Assembly: GCA_964019415.1 (NCBI GenBank)
Contig: OZ025870.1
Location: 3,990,908-4,054,907, forward strand
Source of the DNA: Ianthella basta
Lineage: Eukaryota > Porifera > Demospongiae > Verongiida > Ianthellidae
Length of the DNA: 64,000 nt
Direction: 5' to 3'
Position numbers and translations under genes: made by a program. A model generated the notes under the pieces. The model did no database searches. It saw only the letters and a list, made by a program, of their open reading frames with translations, and was not told the origin of the DNA. The first letter of the stretch is position 1. Each line of letters opens with the position of its first letter. Below are positions 35,514 through 46,207 of the stretch, piece by piece.

Positions 35514-35580
35514 CTTCGCCCTGAAGAAGACCAGAGCATCTGGTCGAAACGTCGGCCAGGTTTTCAACCCTGTTGTGAAG
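35514..35580 (+). ncRNA. Hammerhead-ribozyme-like motif, Penelope 3' end (right)
   Basis: Same layout as the left motif: CTTCGC (35514-35519), CTGAAGA (35521-35527), GACCAG/CTGGTC hairpin, GAAA (35546-35549), and GTGAAG (35575-35580). Helix I still pairs because the single change makes a G-U wobble, so structure is kept despite substitution. Confidence 0.65.
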
Positions 35581-35610
35581 CTGGTATTAGAGAACCAACC
35601 CTTTCTGATG

Positions 35611-38600
35611 ACAAGGTAAGATTTGGCAAGATTTGGCAAGATATGACAAGGTAAGATCAGGCAAGATACGACAAGGTAAGATTAGGCAAGATATGACAAG
35701 GTAAGATCTGGCAAGATTAGGCAAGATATGACAAGGTAAGATTAAGCAAGATTTGGCAAGGTATTGAAGGTAAGATTTGGCAAGATTTGCAAGATATGAC
35801 AAGGTAAGATTTGGCAAAATTTGGCAAGATATTTACAAGGTAAGATTTGGCAAGATTTGGCAAGATATGATAAGGTAAGATTAAGCAAGATTAGGCAAGA
35901 TATGACAAGGTAAGATTTGGCAAGATATGACAAGGTGAGATTTGGCAAGATTAGGCAAGATATGACAAGGTAAGATCTGGCAAGATATGACGAGGTATGA
36001 TTTGGCAAGATTAGGCAAGATATGACAAGGTAAGATTAGGCAAGATTTGGTAAGATATGAGAAGGTAAGATTTGGCAAGATTAGGCAAGATATGACAAGG
36101 TAAGATTTGGCAAGATTAGGCAAAATATGACAAGGTAAGATTAGGCAAGGTTAGGCAAGATATGACAAGTTAAGATTAGGCAAGATTGGGCAAGATATGA
36201 CAAGGTAAGATTAAGCAAGATTTGGCAAGATATGACATGGTAAGATTTGGCAAGATTTGGCAAGATATGACATGGTAAGATTTGGCAAGATTTGGCAAGA
36301 TATGACAAAGTAAGATTTGGCAAGATTTGTTGCTTGAAGGATCACTGGGCTTATACCACCAACCAACTACACCAGTATTGGTGTTACAATTGGTTGGCAA
36401 GATTTGGCAAGATATGACAAGGTAAGATTTGGTAAGATTAGGCAAGATATGACGAGATATAATCTGGCAAGATATGGCGAGGTAAGATCTGGTAAGATAT
36501 GACGAGGTAAGATCTGGCAAGATATGACGAGGTAAGATTAGGCAAGATATGACAAGGTAAGATCTGGCAAGATTAGGCAAGATATGACAAAGTAAGATCT
36601 GGCAAGATATGACAAGGTAAGATTTGGCAAGATTTGGCAAGATATGACAAGGTATGATCTGGTAAGATATGACGAGGTAAGATCTGGCAAGATATGACGA
36701 GGTAAGATTAGGCAAGATATGACAAGGTAAGATCTGGCAAGATTAGGCAAGATATGACAAAGTAAGATCTGGCAAGATATGACAAGGTAAGATTTGGCAA
36801 GATTTGGCATGATTAGGCAAGATATGACAAGGTAAGATTAGGCAAGATTAGGCAAGATATGACAAGGTAAGATCTGGCAAGATATGCCAATGTAAGATTT
36901 GCCTAGATTTGGCAAGATATGACAAGGTAAGATTTGGCAAGATTAGGCAAGATATGACGAGGTAAGATCTGGCGAGACATGACGAGGTAAGATCTGGCAA
37001 GATATGACAAGGTATGATCTGGCAAGATATGATGAGGTACGATCTGGCTAGATAGGATGCGATAAGATTTGGCAATATTAGGCAAGATATGACAAGGTAA
37101 GATCTGGCAAGATATGACAAGATAAGATTTGGCAAGATTTGGCAAGATTAGGCAAGATATGACAAGGTAAGATTAGGCAGATATTACAAGGTAAGATTAG
37201 GCAAGATTAGGCAAGATATGACAAGGTAAGATTTGGCAAGATCTGGCAAGATACGACGAGGTATGATCTGGCAAGATATGACGAGGTAAGATCTGGCAAG
37301 ATATGACGAGCTAAGATTAGGTAAGATATGACAAGGTAAGATCTAGCAAGATTAGGCAAGATATGACTAGGTAAGATCTGGCAAGATATGACAAGATAAG
37401 ATTTGGCAAGATTTGGCAAGATTAGGCAAGATGTGACAAGGTAAGATTAGGCAGATATGACAAGGTAAGATTAGGCAAGATTAGGCAAGATATGACAAGG
37501 TAAGATTTGGCAAGATTTGGTAAGATATAACAAGGTAAAATCTGGCAAGATATGACAAAGTATGATCTGGCAAGATATGACAAGGTAAGATCTGGCAAGA
37601 TATGACAAGGCAAGATTTGGCAAGATTTGACAAGATATGACAAGGTAAAATCTGGCAAGATATGACGTGGTAAGATCTGGCAAGATATGATGAGGCAAGA
37701 TCTGGCAAGATATGACAAGGTAAGATCTGGCTAGATTAGGCAAGATATGACAAGGTATAATCTGGCAAAGATATGACAAGGTAAGATCTGGCAAGATATG
37801 ACAAGGCAAGATTTGGCAAGATTTGGCAAGATATGACAAGGTAAAATCTGGCAAGATATGACGTGGTAAGATCTGGCAAGATATGACAAGGTAAGATCTG
37901 GCTAGATTAGGCAAGATATGACAAGGTATAATCTGGCAAGATATAACAAGGTATGATCTGGCAAGATATGATGAGGTAAGATCTGGCAAGATATGACAAG
38001 GTAAGATTTGGCAAGATTAGGCAAGATATGAGAAGGTAAGATCTGGCAAGAAATGACAAGGTAAGATTAGGCAAGATATGAGAAGGTAAGATCTGGCAAG
38101 ATATGACAAGGTTAGATATGGCAAGATTTGGCAAGATATGACAAGGTAAGATCTGGCAAGATATGACAAGGTAAGAACTGGCAAGATTAGGCAAGATATG
38201 ACAAGGTAGAATCTGGCAAGATATGACGAGGTGTGATCTGGCAAGATATGACGAGATAAAATCTGGCAAGATAGGACGAGGTAAGATTTGGCAAGATTAG
38301 GCAAGATTAGGCTAGATATGACAAAGTAAGATTAGGCAAGATTAGGCAAGATATGACAAGGTAAGATCTGGCAAGATATGACAAGGTAAGATTAGGCAAG
38401 ACTAGGCAAGATATGACAAGGTAAAATCTGGCAAGATATGACATGGTAAGATTTGGCAAGATTGGGTAAGATATGACGAGGTATGATCTGGCAAGATATG
38501 ATGAGGTAAGATCTGGCAAGATATGACAAGGTAAGATTTGGCAAGATTAGGCAAGATATGACAAGGTAAGATCTGGCAAGATATGACAAGATAAGATCTG

Positions 38601-41513
38601 GCAAGATATGACAAGGTAAGATTTGACAAGATTTGGCAATATATGATGAGATAAGATTTGGCAAGATTGGGCAAAATATGACGAGGTATGATCTGGCAAG
38701 GTATGATGAGGTAAGATCTGGCAAGATATGACAAGGTAACATTTGGCAAGATTAGGCAAGATATGACAAGGTAAGATCTGGCAAGATATGACAAGGTAAG
38801 ATGTGACAAGATTTGGCAAGATATGATGAGGTAAGATTTGGCAAGATTTGGCAAGATATGGCGAGGTATGATCTGGCAAGATATGACAAGGTAAGATTTG
38901 GCATGATTTGGCAAGATATGACAAGGTAAGATTAGGCAAGATATGACAAGGTTAGATCTGGCAAGATATGACGAGGTATGATCTGGCAAGATATGACAAG
39001 GTAAGATCTGGCAAGATATGACAAGGTAAGATCTGGCAAGATTAGGCAAGATATGACAAGGTAAGATCTGGCAAGATATGACAAGGTAAGATTAGGCAAG
39101 ATGAGGTAAGATATGACAAGGTAAGATCTGGCAAGATATGACAAGGTAAGATATGGCAAGATTTGGCAAGATATGACAAGGCAAGATCTGACAAGATATG
39201 ACAAGGCAAGATCTGACAAGATATGACGAGGTATGATCTGGCAAGATATGACAAGGTAAGATCTGGCAAGATATGACAAGGTAAGATCTGGCAAGATTAG
39301 GCAAGATATGACAAGGTAAGATCTGGCATGATATGACAAGGTAAGATTAGGTAAGATGAGGCAAGATATGACAAGGTAAGATCTGGCAAGATATGACAAG
39401 GTAAGATTTGGCAAGATTTGGCAAGATATGACAAGGTAAGATCTGGCAAGATATGACAAGGTAAGATTTGGCAACATTAGGCAAGATATGACAAGGTAAG
39501 ATCTGGCAAGATATGACAAGGTAAGATTTGGCAAGATTTGGCAAGATATGACAAGGAAAGATCTGGCAAGATATGACGAGGTATGATCTGGCAAGATATG
39601 ACAAGGTAAGATCTGGCAAGATATGACAAGGTAAGATCTGGCAAGATTAGGCAAGATATGACAAGGTAAGATCTGGCAAGATATGACAAGGTAAGATTTG
39701 GCAAGATTTGGCAAGATATGACGAGGTAAGATCTGGCAAGATATGACAAGGGAAGATTTTGCAACATTAGGCAAGATATGACAAGGTAAGATCTGGCAAG
39801 ATATGACAAGGTAAGATCTGGCAAGATATGACAAGGTAACATCTGGCAATATATGACAAGGTAAGATTTGGCAAAATTTGGCAAGATATGACGAGGTAAG
39901 ATCTGGCAAGATATGACAAGGTAAGATTTGGAAAGATTTGGCAAGATATGACTAGGTATGATTAGGCAAGATTAGGCAAGATATGACAAGGTAAGATCTG
40001 GCAAGATATGACAAGGTAAGATTTGGCAAGATTAGGCAAGATATGACAAGGTAAGATCTGGCAAGATATGACAAGGTAAGATTTGGCAAGATATGACGAG
40101 GTAAGATCTGGCAAGATATGACAAGGGAAGATTTTGCAACATTAGGCAAGATATGACAAGGTAAGATCTGGCAAGATATGACAAGGTAAGATCTGGCAAG
40201 ATATGACAAGGTAACATCTGGCAATATATGACAAGGTAAGATTTGGCAAAATTTGGCAAGATATGACGAGGTAAGATCTGGCAAGATATGACAAGGTAAG
40301 ATTTGGAAAGATTTGGCAAGATATGACTAGGTATGATTAGGCAAGATTAGGCAAGATATGACAAGGTAAGATCTGGCAAGATATGACAAGGTAAGATTTG
40401 GCAAGATTAGGCAAGATATGACAAGGTAAGATCTGGCAAGATATGACAAGGTAAGATTTGGCAAGATATGACGAGGTAAGATCTGGCAAGATATGACAAG
40501 GTAAGATTTGGAAAGATTTGGCTAGATATGACTAGGTATGATTAGGCAAGATTAGGCAAGATATGACAAGGTAAGATCTGACAAGATATGACAAGGTAAG
40601 ATTTGGCAAGATTAGGCAAGATATGACAAGGTAAGATCTGGCAAGATATGACAAGGTAAGATTTGGCAAGATTTGGCAAGATATGACGAGGCAAGATCTG
40701 GCAAGATATGACAAGGGAAGATTTTGCAACATTAGGCAAGATATGACAAGGTAAGATCTGGCAAGATATGACAAGGTAAGATCTGGCAAGATATGACAAG
40801 GTAACATCTGGCAAGATATGACAAGGTAAGATTTGGCAAGATTTGGCAAATATGATGAGGTAAGATCTGGCTAGATATGACAAGGTAAGATTTGGAAAGA
40901 TTTGGCAAGATATGACTAGGTATGATTAGGCAAGATTAGGCAAGATATGACAAGGTAAGATCTGGCAAGATATGACAAGGTAAGATTTGGCAAGATATGA
41001 CGAGGTAAGATCTGGCAAGATATTCCGAGGTATGATCTGGCAAGATATGACAAGGTAAGATCTGGCAAGATATGACAAGGTAAGATCTGGCAAGTTTAGG
41101 CAAGATATGACAAGGTAAGATCTGGCAAGATATGACAAGGTAAGATCTGGAAGATACGACAGATAAGATCTGGCAAGATATGACGAGGTAAGATCTGGCA
41201 AGATATAACAAGATAAGATCTGGCAAGATTTAGGAAGATATGACTAGGTAAGATCTGGCAAGATTAGGCAAGATATGACAAGGTAAGATTTGGCAAGATA
41301 TGACGAGGTATGATCTGGCAAGATATGATGAGGTAAGATCTGGCAAGATATGACGAGGTAAGATTTGGCAAGATTAGGCAAGATTAGGCAAGATATGACA
41401 AGGTAAGATTAGGCAAGATTTGGCAAGATATGACAAGGTAAGATTTGGCAAGATTAGGCAAGATTAGACTAGATTAGGCAAGATATGACAAGATAAGATT
41501 TGGCAGGACATAA
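35611..41513. repeat. Satellite array, right block
   Basis: Same module alphabet as the left blocks, but enriched in GATCTGGCAA and in 25-bp units, especially after 37 kb, with many GACGAGG variants. Shorter local higher-order repeats are visible; for example the rare AGGGAAGATTTTGCAACATT string recurs near 39749, 40124 and 40714. Interrupted once, at about 36329-36397. Ends at GGCAGGACATAAGG near 41513. Confidence 0.95.
36329..36397. other. About 68-bp hairpin insertion in satellite
   Basis: Non-satellite sequence breaking the array. Its right half is a nested hairpin: outer arms CCAACCAA (36359-36366) and TTGGTTGG (36390-36397), inner arms ACACCA (36369-36374) and TGGTGT (36379-36384) with a GTAT loop. 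It could be a small foldback or MITE fragment, or filler DNA from break repair. No coding potential. Confidence 0.75.
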
Positions 41514-41527
41514 GGTAATGGGGCAGT

Positions 41528-42482
41528 AGTGAAGTTCATTGGGGCACCAGATACAAAATGTTTGCAGGGGATGCCGCATTTCCCGGTGAAGTTCACTGGG
41601 GCACCAGATGCCCAATGTTTGCAGGGGATGCCGTATTCCCCGGTGAAGTTCATTGGGGCACCAGATGCCCAATGTTTGCAGGGGATGCCGTATTCCCCAG
41701 TGAAGTTCACTGGGGCACCAGATGCCAAATGTTTGCAGGGGATGCTGTATTCCTCAGTGAAGTTCACAGGGGAACCAGATACAAAATGTTTGCAGGGGAT
41801 GCCGTATTCCTCGGTAAGTTCATTGGGGCACCAGATGCCCAATGTTTGCAGGGGATGCTGTATTCCCCAATGAACTTCACTGGGGCACCAGATGCCCAAT
41901 GTTTGCAGGGGATGCCGTATTCCCCGGTGAAGTTCATTGGGGCACCAGATGCCCAATGTTTGCAGGGGATGCCGTATTCCCCAGTGAAGTTCACTGGGGC
42001 ACCAGATGCCAAATGTTTGCAGGGGATGCCGTATTACTCAGTGAAGTTCACAGGGGAACCAGATGCAAAATGTTTGCAGAGGATGCCGTATTCCCCGGTG
42101 AAGTTCATTGGGGCACCAGATGCCCACTGCTTGCAGGGAATGCCGTATTCCCGGTGAAGTTCACTGGGGCACCAGATGCCCAATGTTTGCAGGGGATGCT
42201 GTATTTCCCGGTGAAGTTCACTGAGGCACCAGATGCAAAATGTTTGCAGGGAATGCCGTATTCCCCAATGAACTTCACTGTGGCACCAGATGCCCAATGT
42301 TTGCAGGGGATGCCGTATTACTCAGTGAAGTTCACAGGGGAACCAGATGCAAAATGTCTGCAGAGGACGCCGTATTCCCCGGTGAAGTTCATTGGGGCAC
42401 CAGATGCCCAATGTTTGCAAGGGATGCCGTATTCCCCAGTGAAGTTCACTGGAGCACCAGATGCAAAATGTTTGCAGGGGAC
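41528..42482. repeat. 57-bp minisatellite, about 17 copies
   Basis: Tandem unit of 57 bp, with the core GTGAAGTTCA(C/T)TGGGGCACCAG, then ATGCCCAATGTTTGCAGGGG and ATGCCGTATTCCCC. Copies differ by a few bases; two subtypes (CCCAATG and CAAAATG) alternate in a loose higher-order pattern. Because 57 is divisible by three, long frames stay open on both strands (a 19-residue repeat). No start, splice or domain context supports translation. Confidence 0.95.
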
Positions 42483-43060
42483 ATGATTCTGCGGTGACGA
42501 TTCCTAACAGCAATCCCCATTCCGTGGCAATGCATTTACTGAAGCGAAGAATCGTTCTGTACAGTAATGATTTCTTTAATGATATCTGCGATATCTAGCT
42601 ACGTTGCACACCTGCCAGAAAGAGAGATTATGCGATTTGTTCTGTTTGGCTAGTTGTACCATGGCTACAAGCGTTACTAAATTGGAGAGACAGTTGTCGT
42701 CACACCTACAACGAGCATTGAGTTCAAGTGGTCTGAGTACTGGCGAAGAGAGGTCAGCTGTGTAGCTAGGCCATTTGGCCAACACCAAGGGGCATGTGAT
42801 TGAGCATAGATGTACCATAAATATTCTAAATAAATAATCAAAAAGCTAAAGTTCGCAAACTTTCAATGATCTTGCCTGGACCCACTCTAAAATTCGATTT
42901 ATTGGCCGTCTCTAATGTTTGGCAAATATGACTTAGGGTGGTAAGATTTGGCAAGGCGCATACATGTACACACCTCACCTTGTCTGAAGTAGGTTCATAC
43001 ATACATAGATATTCGTCTCACACTCACCTCCACATCACCACATTCCAAGCTATATGTATA
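42483..43060. other. Non-repetitive gap with a satellite fragment
   Basis: No gene recognised. At 42918-42956 a short decayed piece of the satellite (GGCAAATATGACTTAGGG, then GGTAAGATTTGGCAAGG) lies outside the array, showing that it once extended further or that fragments scatter. Confidence 0.6.
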
Positions 43061-43067
43061 CATACAC

Positions 43068-43190
43068 ACAGCCCACTCTCCACCAGTAACACCCACACAC
43101 AGCCCACTCTCCACCAGTAACACCCACACACAGCCCACTCTCCACCAGTAACACCCACACACAGCCCACTCTCCACCAGTAGCACCCACT
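43068..43190. repeat. 31-bp minisatellite, four copies
   Basis: GCCCACTCTCCACCAGTAAC begins copies at 43071, 43102, 43133 and 43164, an exact 31-bp step; the last copy has AGTAGCACCC in place of AGTAACACCC. The array is nearly homogeneous, so it is young. Confidence 0.95.
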
Positions 43191-43273
43191 AACCCAACAC
43201 ACTTTACTCACGGAGGTAGGATGAACTGTGACTTGTCCCGGTGGGGGTGGTCCTGCCCCTCCCTCTGCTCCAA

Positions 43274-43275
<2 letters not shown>

Positions 43276-43326
<51 letters not shown>
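43276..43326. repeat. (AC)n(AG)n compound microsatellite
   Basis: About 29 bp of AC repeats run directly into about 22 bp of AG repeats. Confidence 0.97.
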
Positions 43327-43800
43327 AGTGGTCACTTCAGGCAGAGTTATACACCCCATAAGCGCTCCATGACACTGAACACTGTACACATGTCCCTCCT
43401 CCTCCTCCTCACCCGCTTGCCACAGTCAATTGTTGTCCTGTCAAGGTGGTAGGTGACCTGTGCAGACTCCCCTCTGAGATGGACATGGTACGAGGGCCCT
43501 CCTTCCACCCGGCACACTGCCACTGCATGTGCCATCAACCAGCAGTGACCGTAGAAAGTCAGCTGGATTTGCTGTGTCTGCCCAGGGGTCAGGACACAGC
43601 AAAGACAAAGAGACTAGCAAAGCACACACAAAGGGACACAGCAAAGACCTAGGGGAAAGGGAGGAGTTAATTGTATGGGAAAGCAGCATACATACATACG
43701 TCATAATTCAGATATGATCCATAGTATACAATACACAGTTGAAGATAAGTACATTCAACACTTTTGCACACAAATCATCTTTGTTAGTGTGAAAGAATAT
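43327..43800. other. Gene-poor stretch
   Basis: Short frames exist on both strands (around 43441-43704) but no domain, splice pattern or codon signal marks a gene. A TCC/TCCTCC run (43394-43410) is the only other feature. Confidence 0.5.
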
Positions 43801-43801
43801 A

Positions 43802-43984
43802 CAGTGAACCTGTCTAAGAGGGTCACTATGTAAGGCAGCCCCCTTTTTAAACAGCCAGCCTTCCTGTCACCAAATAACTCTAACATAGCACTAAAACATT
43901 AGAGTTTACTTCTGTTAAGCAGCCACCTCTCTAAGAAGGGCCTATAACCAGCCCACAGGTGACCATCTTAGACAGGTTCCACTG
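43802..43984. mobile_element. 183-bp MITE with TA target duplication
   Basis: Terminal inverted repeats of about 26 bp: left CAGTGAACCTGTCTAAGAGG, right (reverse complement) CAGTGGAACCTGTCTAAGAT, each followed by GGTCAC. TA flanks both ends (43800-43801 and 43985-43986). CAGT-type ends with TA duplication fit a Tc1/mariner or pogo-like non-autonomous element. No coding capacity. Confidence 0.88.
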
Positions 43985-44510
43985 TACCAACATTTACGTA
44001 TACACATGTACATGCAGGTAGGTAGGGCTTGGTGTGTTCCTTTTGAAGGTGCACACTCTTAACAGGAAAGGGCCAGTGGTCCTCGAGTCCCCACTATAGT
44101 GTGTTACACCACCATAATTACCTGCTGGATACTGATAGGGGCAAAGGGGTCTTCTCTAAGGACATCGCAAGATCGTAGTTGATATGGGCACATGCTTTTC
44201 AGCCTTATCCTTAACTGCAGGAATGTGCCAGTAACATTGGAAATACAGGTAAACTAATGTATATATTAATGCAGATAGTGAAGAAGATGACGCAGAAACA
44301 TGAAGCACATGTACAGTGATGCCACTCTAGATGAGCTGGCTGCTGTGTTGCAGTAGCAGGGTATCATGTGATCATGTATTTACGGATGAGAACGCAACAA
44401 AATGGCTGAAATGTCATAATTAACAATGTATGGTTGTCCCACTAACTGCACCCTTGAGCGTGGGTGACCCCAGATCATATAATAGGATGGGGCCGGGATT
44501 GTCCTGGTAT

Positions 44511-44537
44511 AGATGTACATATATATATATATATATA
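44511..44537. repeat. (AT)n microsatellite
   Basis: About 27 bp of alternating T and A directly before a tRNA-like sequence. Confidence 0.9.
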
Positions 44538-44745
44538 GCCCCAGGGGTCGGGCATTGGTTAGACTGGTTAGAAATCCTAGATCTGCGTGTTAGAATGGTG
44601 TTTGAATCCTCACCTACTGGGGCGGGAATTTGCAGCAAAGTTGCGCCCAAGGGGTGGGGGAAAGAGCAGCAGCAAAGTGACAATTAATACCCACCTTTTA
44701 CCTGGGGCACCCTGAGGTGGGATAGGTGGGGACATCGATTGATAG
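44538..44745 (+). mobile_element. tRNA-derived SINE-like element
   Basis: A tRNA-like head has an A-box match TTGGTTAGACTGG (44555-44567) and a B-box match GTGTTTGAATCCTC (44598-44611), with spacing right for an internal RNA polymerase III promoter. The body continues through a G-rich stretch (AAGGGGTGGGGGAAAG) to about 44745 with no poly-A tail. The acceptor stem is too degraded for a functional tRNA, so a SINE is preferred. Confidence 0.6.
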
Positions 44746-45005
44746 GTGCATAAAAAATACATAGGAAAAACAAACATGCATCAAACTCGCTCCAAGGCTA
44801 TACTTGTTGGACTGTCACCAGTGCTCAGATCCTCGCCCTTCATGTCTGTATGTGAGTCCTCCTACACAACTTGGGTCCATAGGTGCCCTGTGTTGTGCCC
44901 TATGAGCATGCAAATTTGCTGTGAGAAAAAATACTAACGACAAAATGGGGTAACCGTAGCCTATGGTGTTTTCTCTTATGTATGCTTCAGGTTGGCTTTG
45001 CAGCA

Positions 45006-45024
45006 GGGGGGGGGGGGGGGGGGG
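45006..45024 (+). repeat. Poly-G run of 19
   Basis: Nineteen consecutive G, able in principle to form a G-quadruplex; true length uncertain. Confidence 0.9.
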
Positions 45025-46207
45025 AGCTGCCATCTTCAATCAATACATCAAAATAATTATAATAATTATGCTACCCATGGCTATCTACTGCTCTTAGCCA
45101 CCGTCAATTGGCTAGCTTTATCGGAATGTGCTAATACAATAAAAGATAAGAGTAGCCATATTTATTGTATATGGGCTCATTCCTTTGCTTGACTTTACAA
45201 GTATGATGTCTGATACACACATTAGGCAAATGCATGGTAACCTAAACTCCACAGCTTTGATCGGTGCAATGATTTTCAGTATAATTATATCATGTCCCTT
45301 TTACTGCCATATGGCATGAATTTACAAATTAGCAGCACAACATGCAATATCAAGTGCAGCCGGTTTCCAAATAAGCTCTGGATTCAAATGCACATGCCAG
45401 GCCAGCTTGACTGATTGTTGTTTCTGTGCACCATTCCTGCAACATTTTGTATAGCATACATACGAAATAAAACACCTGTAGCTAATACACCACCACTGGT
45501 ACTCCATTCACTGTGTACCTTTGCACCTGCATTATTATTGTACAGGTGAAGAAACCTCATGACAATTACAAGTGTCTGGCAAGTACATGTTGAACCACGG
45601 CATTCATTGTCCACATCTTACATTAGCACAATGTCATATTAAAGTTGGAATTAATTAATGCTTGAATATGTATAAATGGACATTTCAGCAGCAAGTAATG
45701 TGCAGTATTATACTCATCAGTGTCATACATATAGTCGACTCTGTGCACAACGACATCTCCATGGAACTCTACAGTAACCTTTCCAAATTTATGCAGTGAC
45801 ACATGCACATCACCGAGTAATTGTGAAATGAAACACATTGTTTTCAGCCGGAAGGATGGATTAAACACTAAGTTAAACCTGCATGTTTAGTGCATGTATA
45901 CACTGCATGCATGGGCTAATGACAATGCATTGTGACTTGCTATTTGTGTATGCATGCTTCATGCTATAGCATTATTGCCCAATCCATTGATAAGTTGTTT
46001 TTAAATGTTTAGCAATATTTTGAATAAACATAATAATAATTACTATTATCTATTATTATGTATAAGTATAACTTGTAATATTACATAGCTTTTTCACATT
46101 GTAGCCCTAATGGGCTTAATCCAGGTAATACACCATGTTTCTATTTTCTATACCTATAGCAAAACAGAGAATGTATGCATCAATTGTAAGAAATTTTACA
46201 TGGTTCA
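45025..46207. other. Gap downstream of the Kelch gene
   Basis: AT-rich sequence after the stop codon of the minus-strand Kelch exon. It would hold the 3' UTR and polyadenylation site. An 81-codon minus frame (45623-45868) has no recognisable domain and is not called. Confidence 0.5.

Larger units (their letters stand above)
33540..35610 (+). mobile_element. Penelope-like element, 5'-truncated copy of inverted pair
   Basis: Plus-strand copy head-to-head with the longer one. It starts inside the coding region (LKLGLNF) and ends at CTTTCTGATG, directly joined to satellite ACAAGGTAAG. The arm is the same length as its partner (2,071 bp) and differs by few substitutions (for example S/P at RPSGSQ versus RPPGSQ, A/T at IAREDY versus ITREDY, E/D at DETL versus DDTL), so the pair is young or kept alike by conversion. 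Confidence 0.93.

Noticed and set aside
35587..41226. Same type of frames in the right satellite block, up to 325 codons
   Set aside because: Same explanation; frame lengths follow module order, not selection on protein.
41474..42486. Frames of 160-214 codons in the 57-bp minisatellite
   Set aside because: Arise from a unit length divisible by three; no supporting gene structure. Kept only as a low-interest finding.
43441..43717. Overlapping short frames on both strands
   Set aside because: No domain, no splice logic, flanked by minisatellite and MITE sequence.
44555..44611. Functional tRNA gene
   Set aside because: A and B boxes are present but acceptor and anticodon stems do not fold; a SINE head is likelier.
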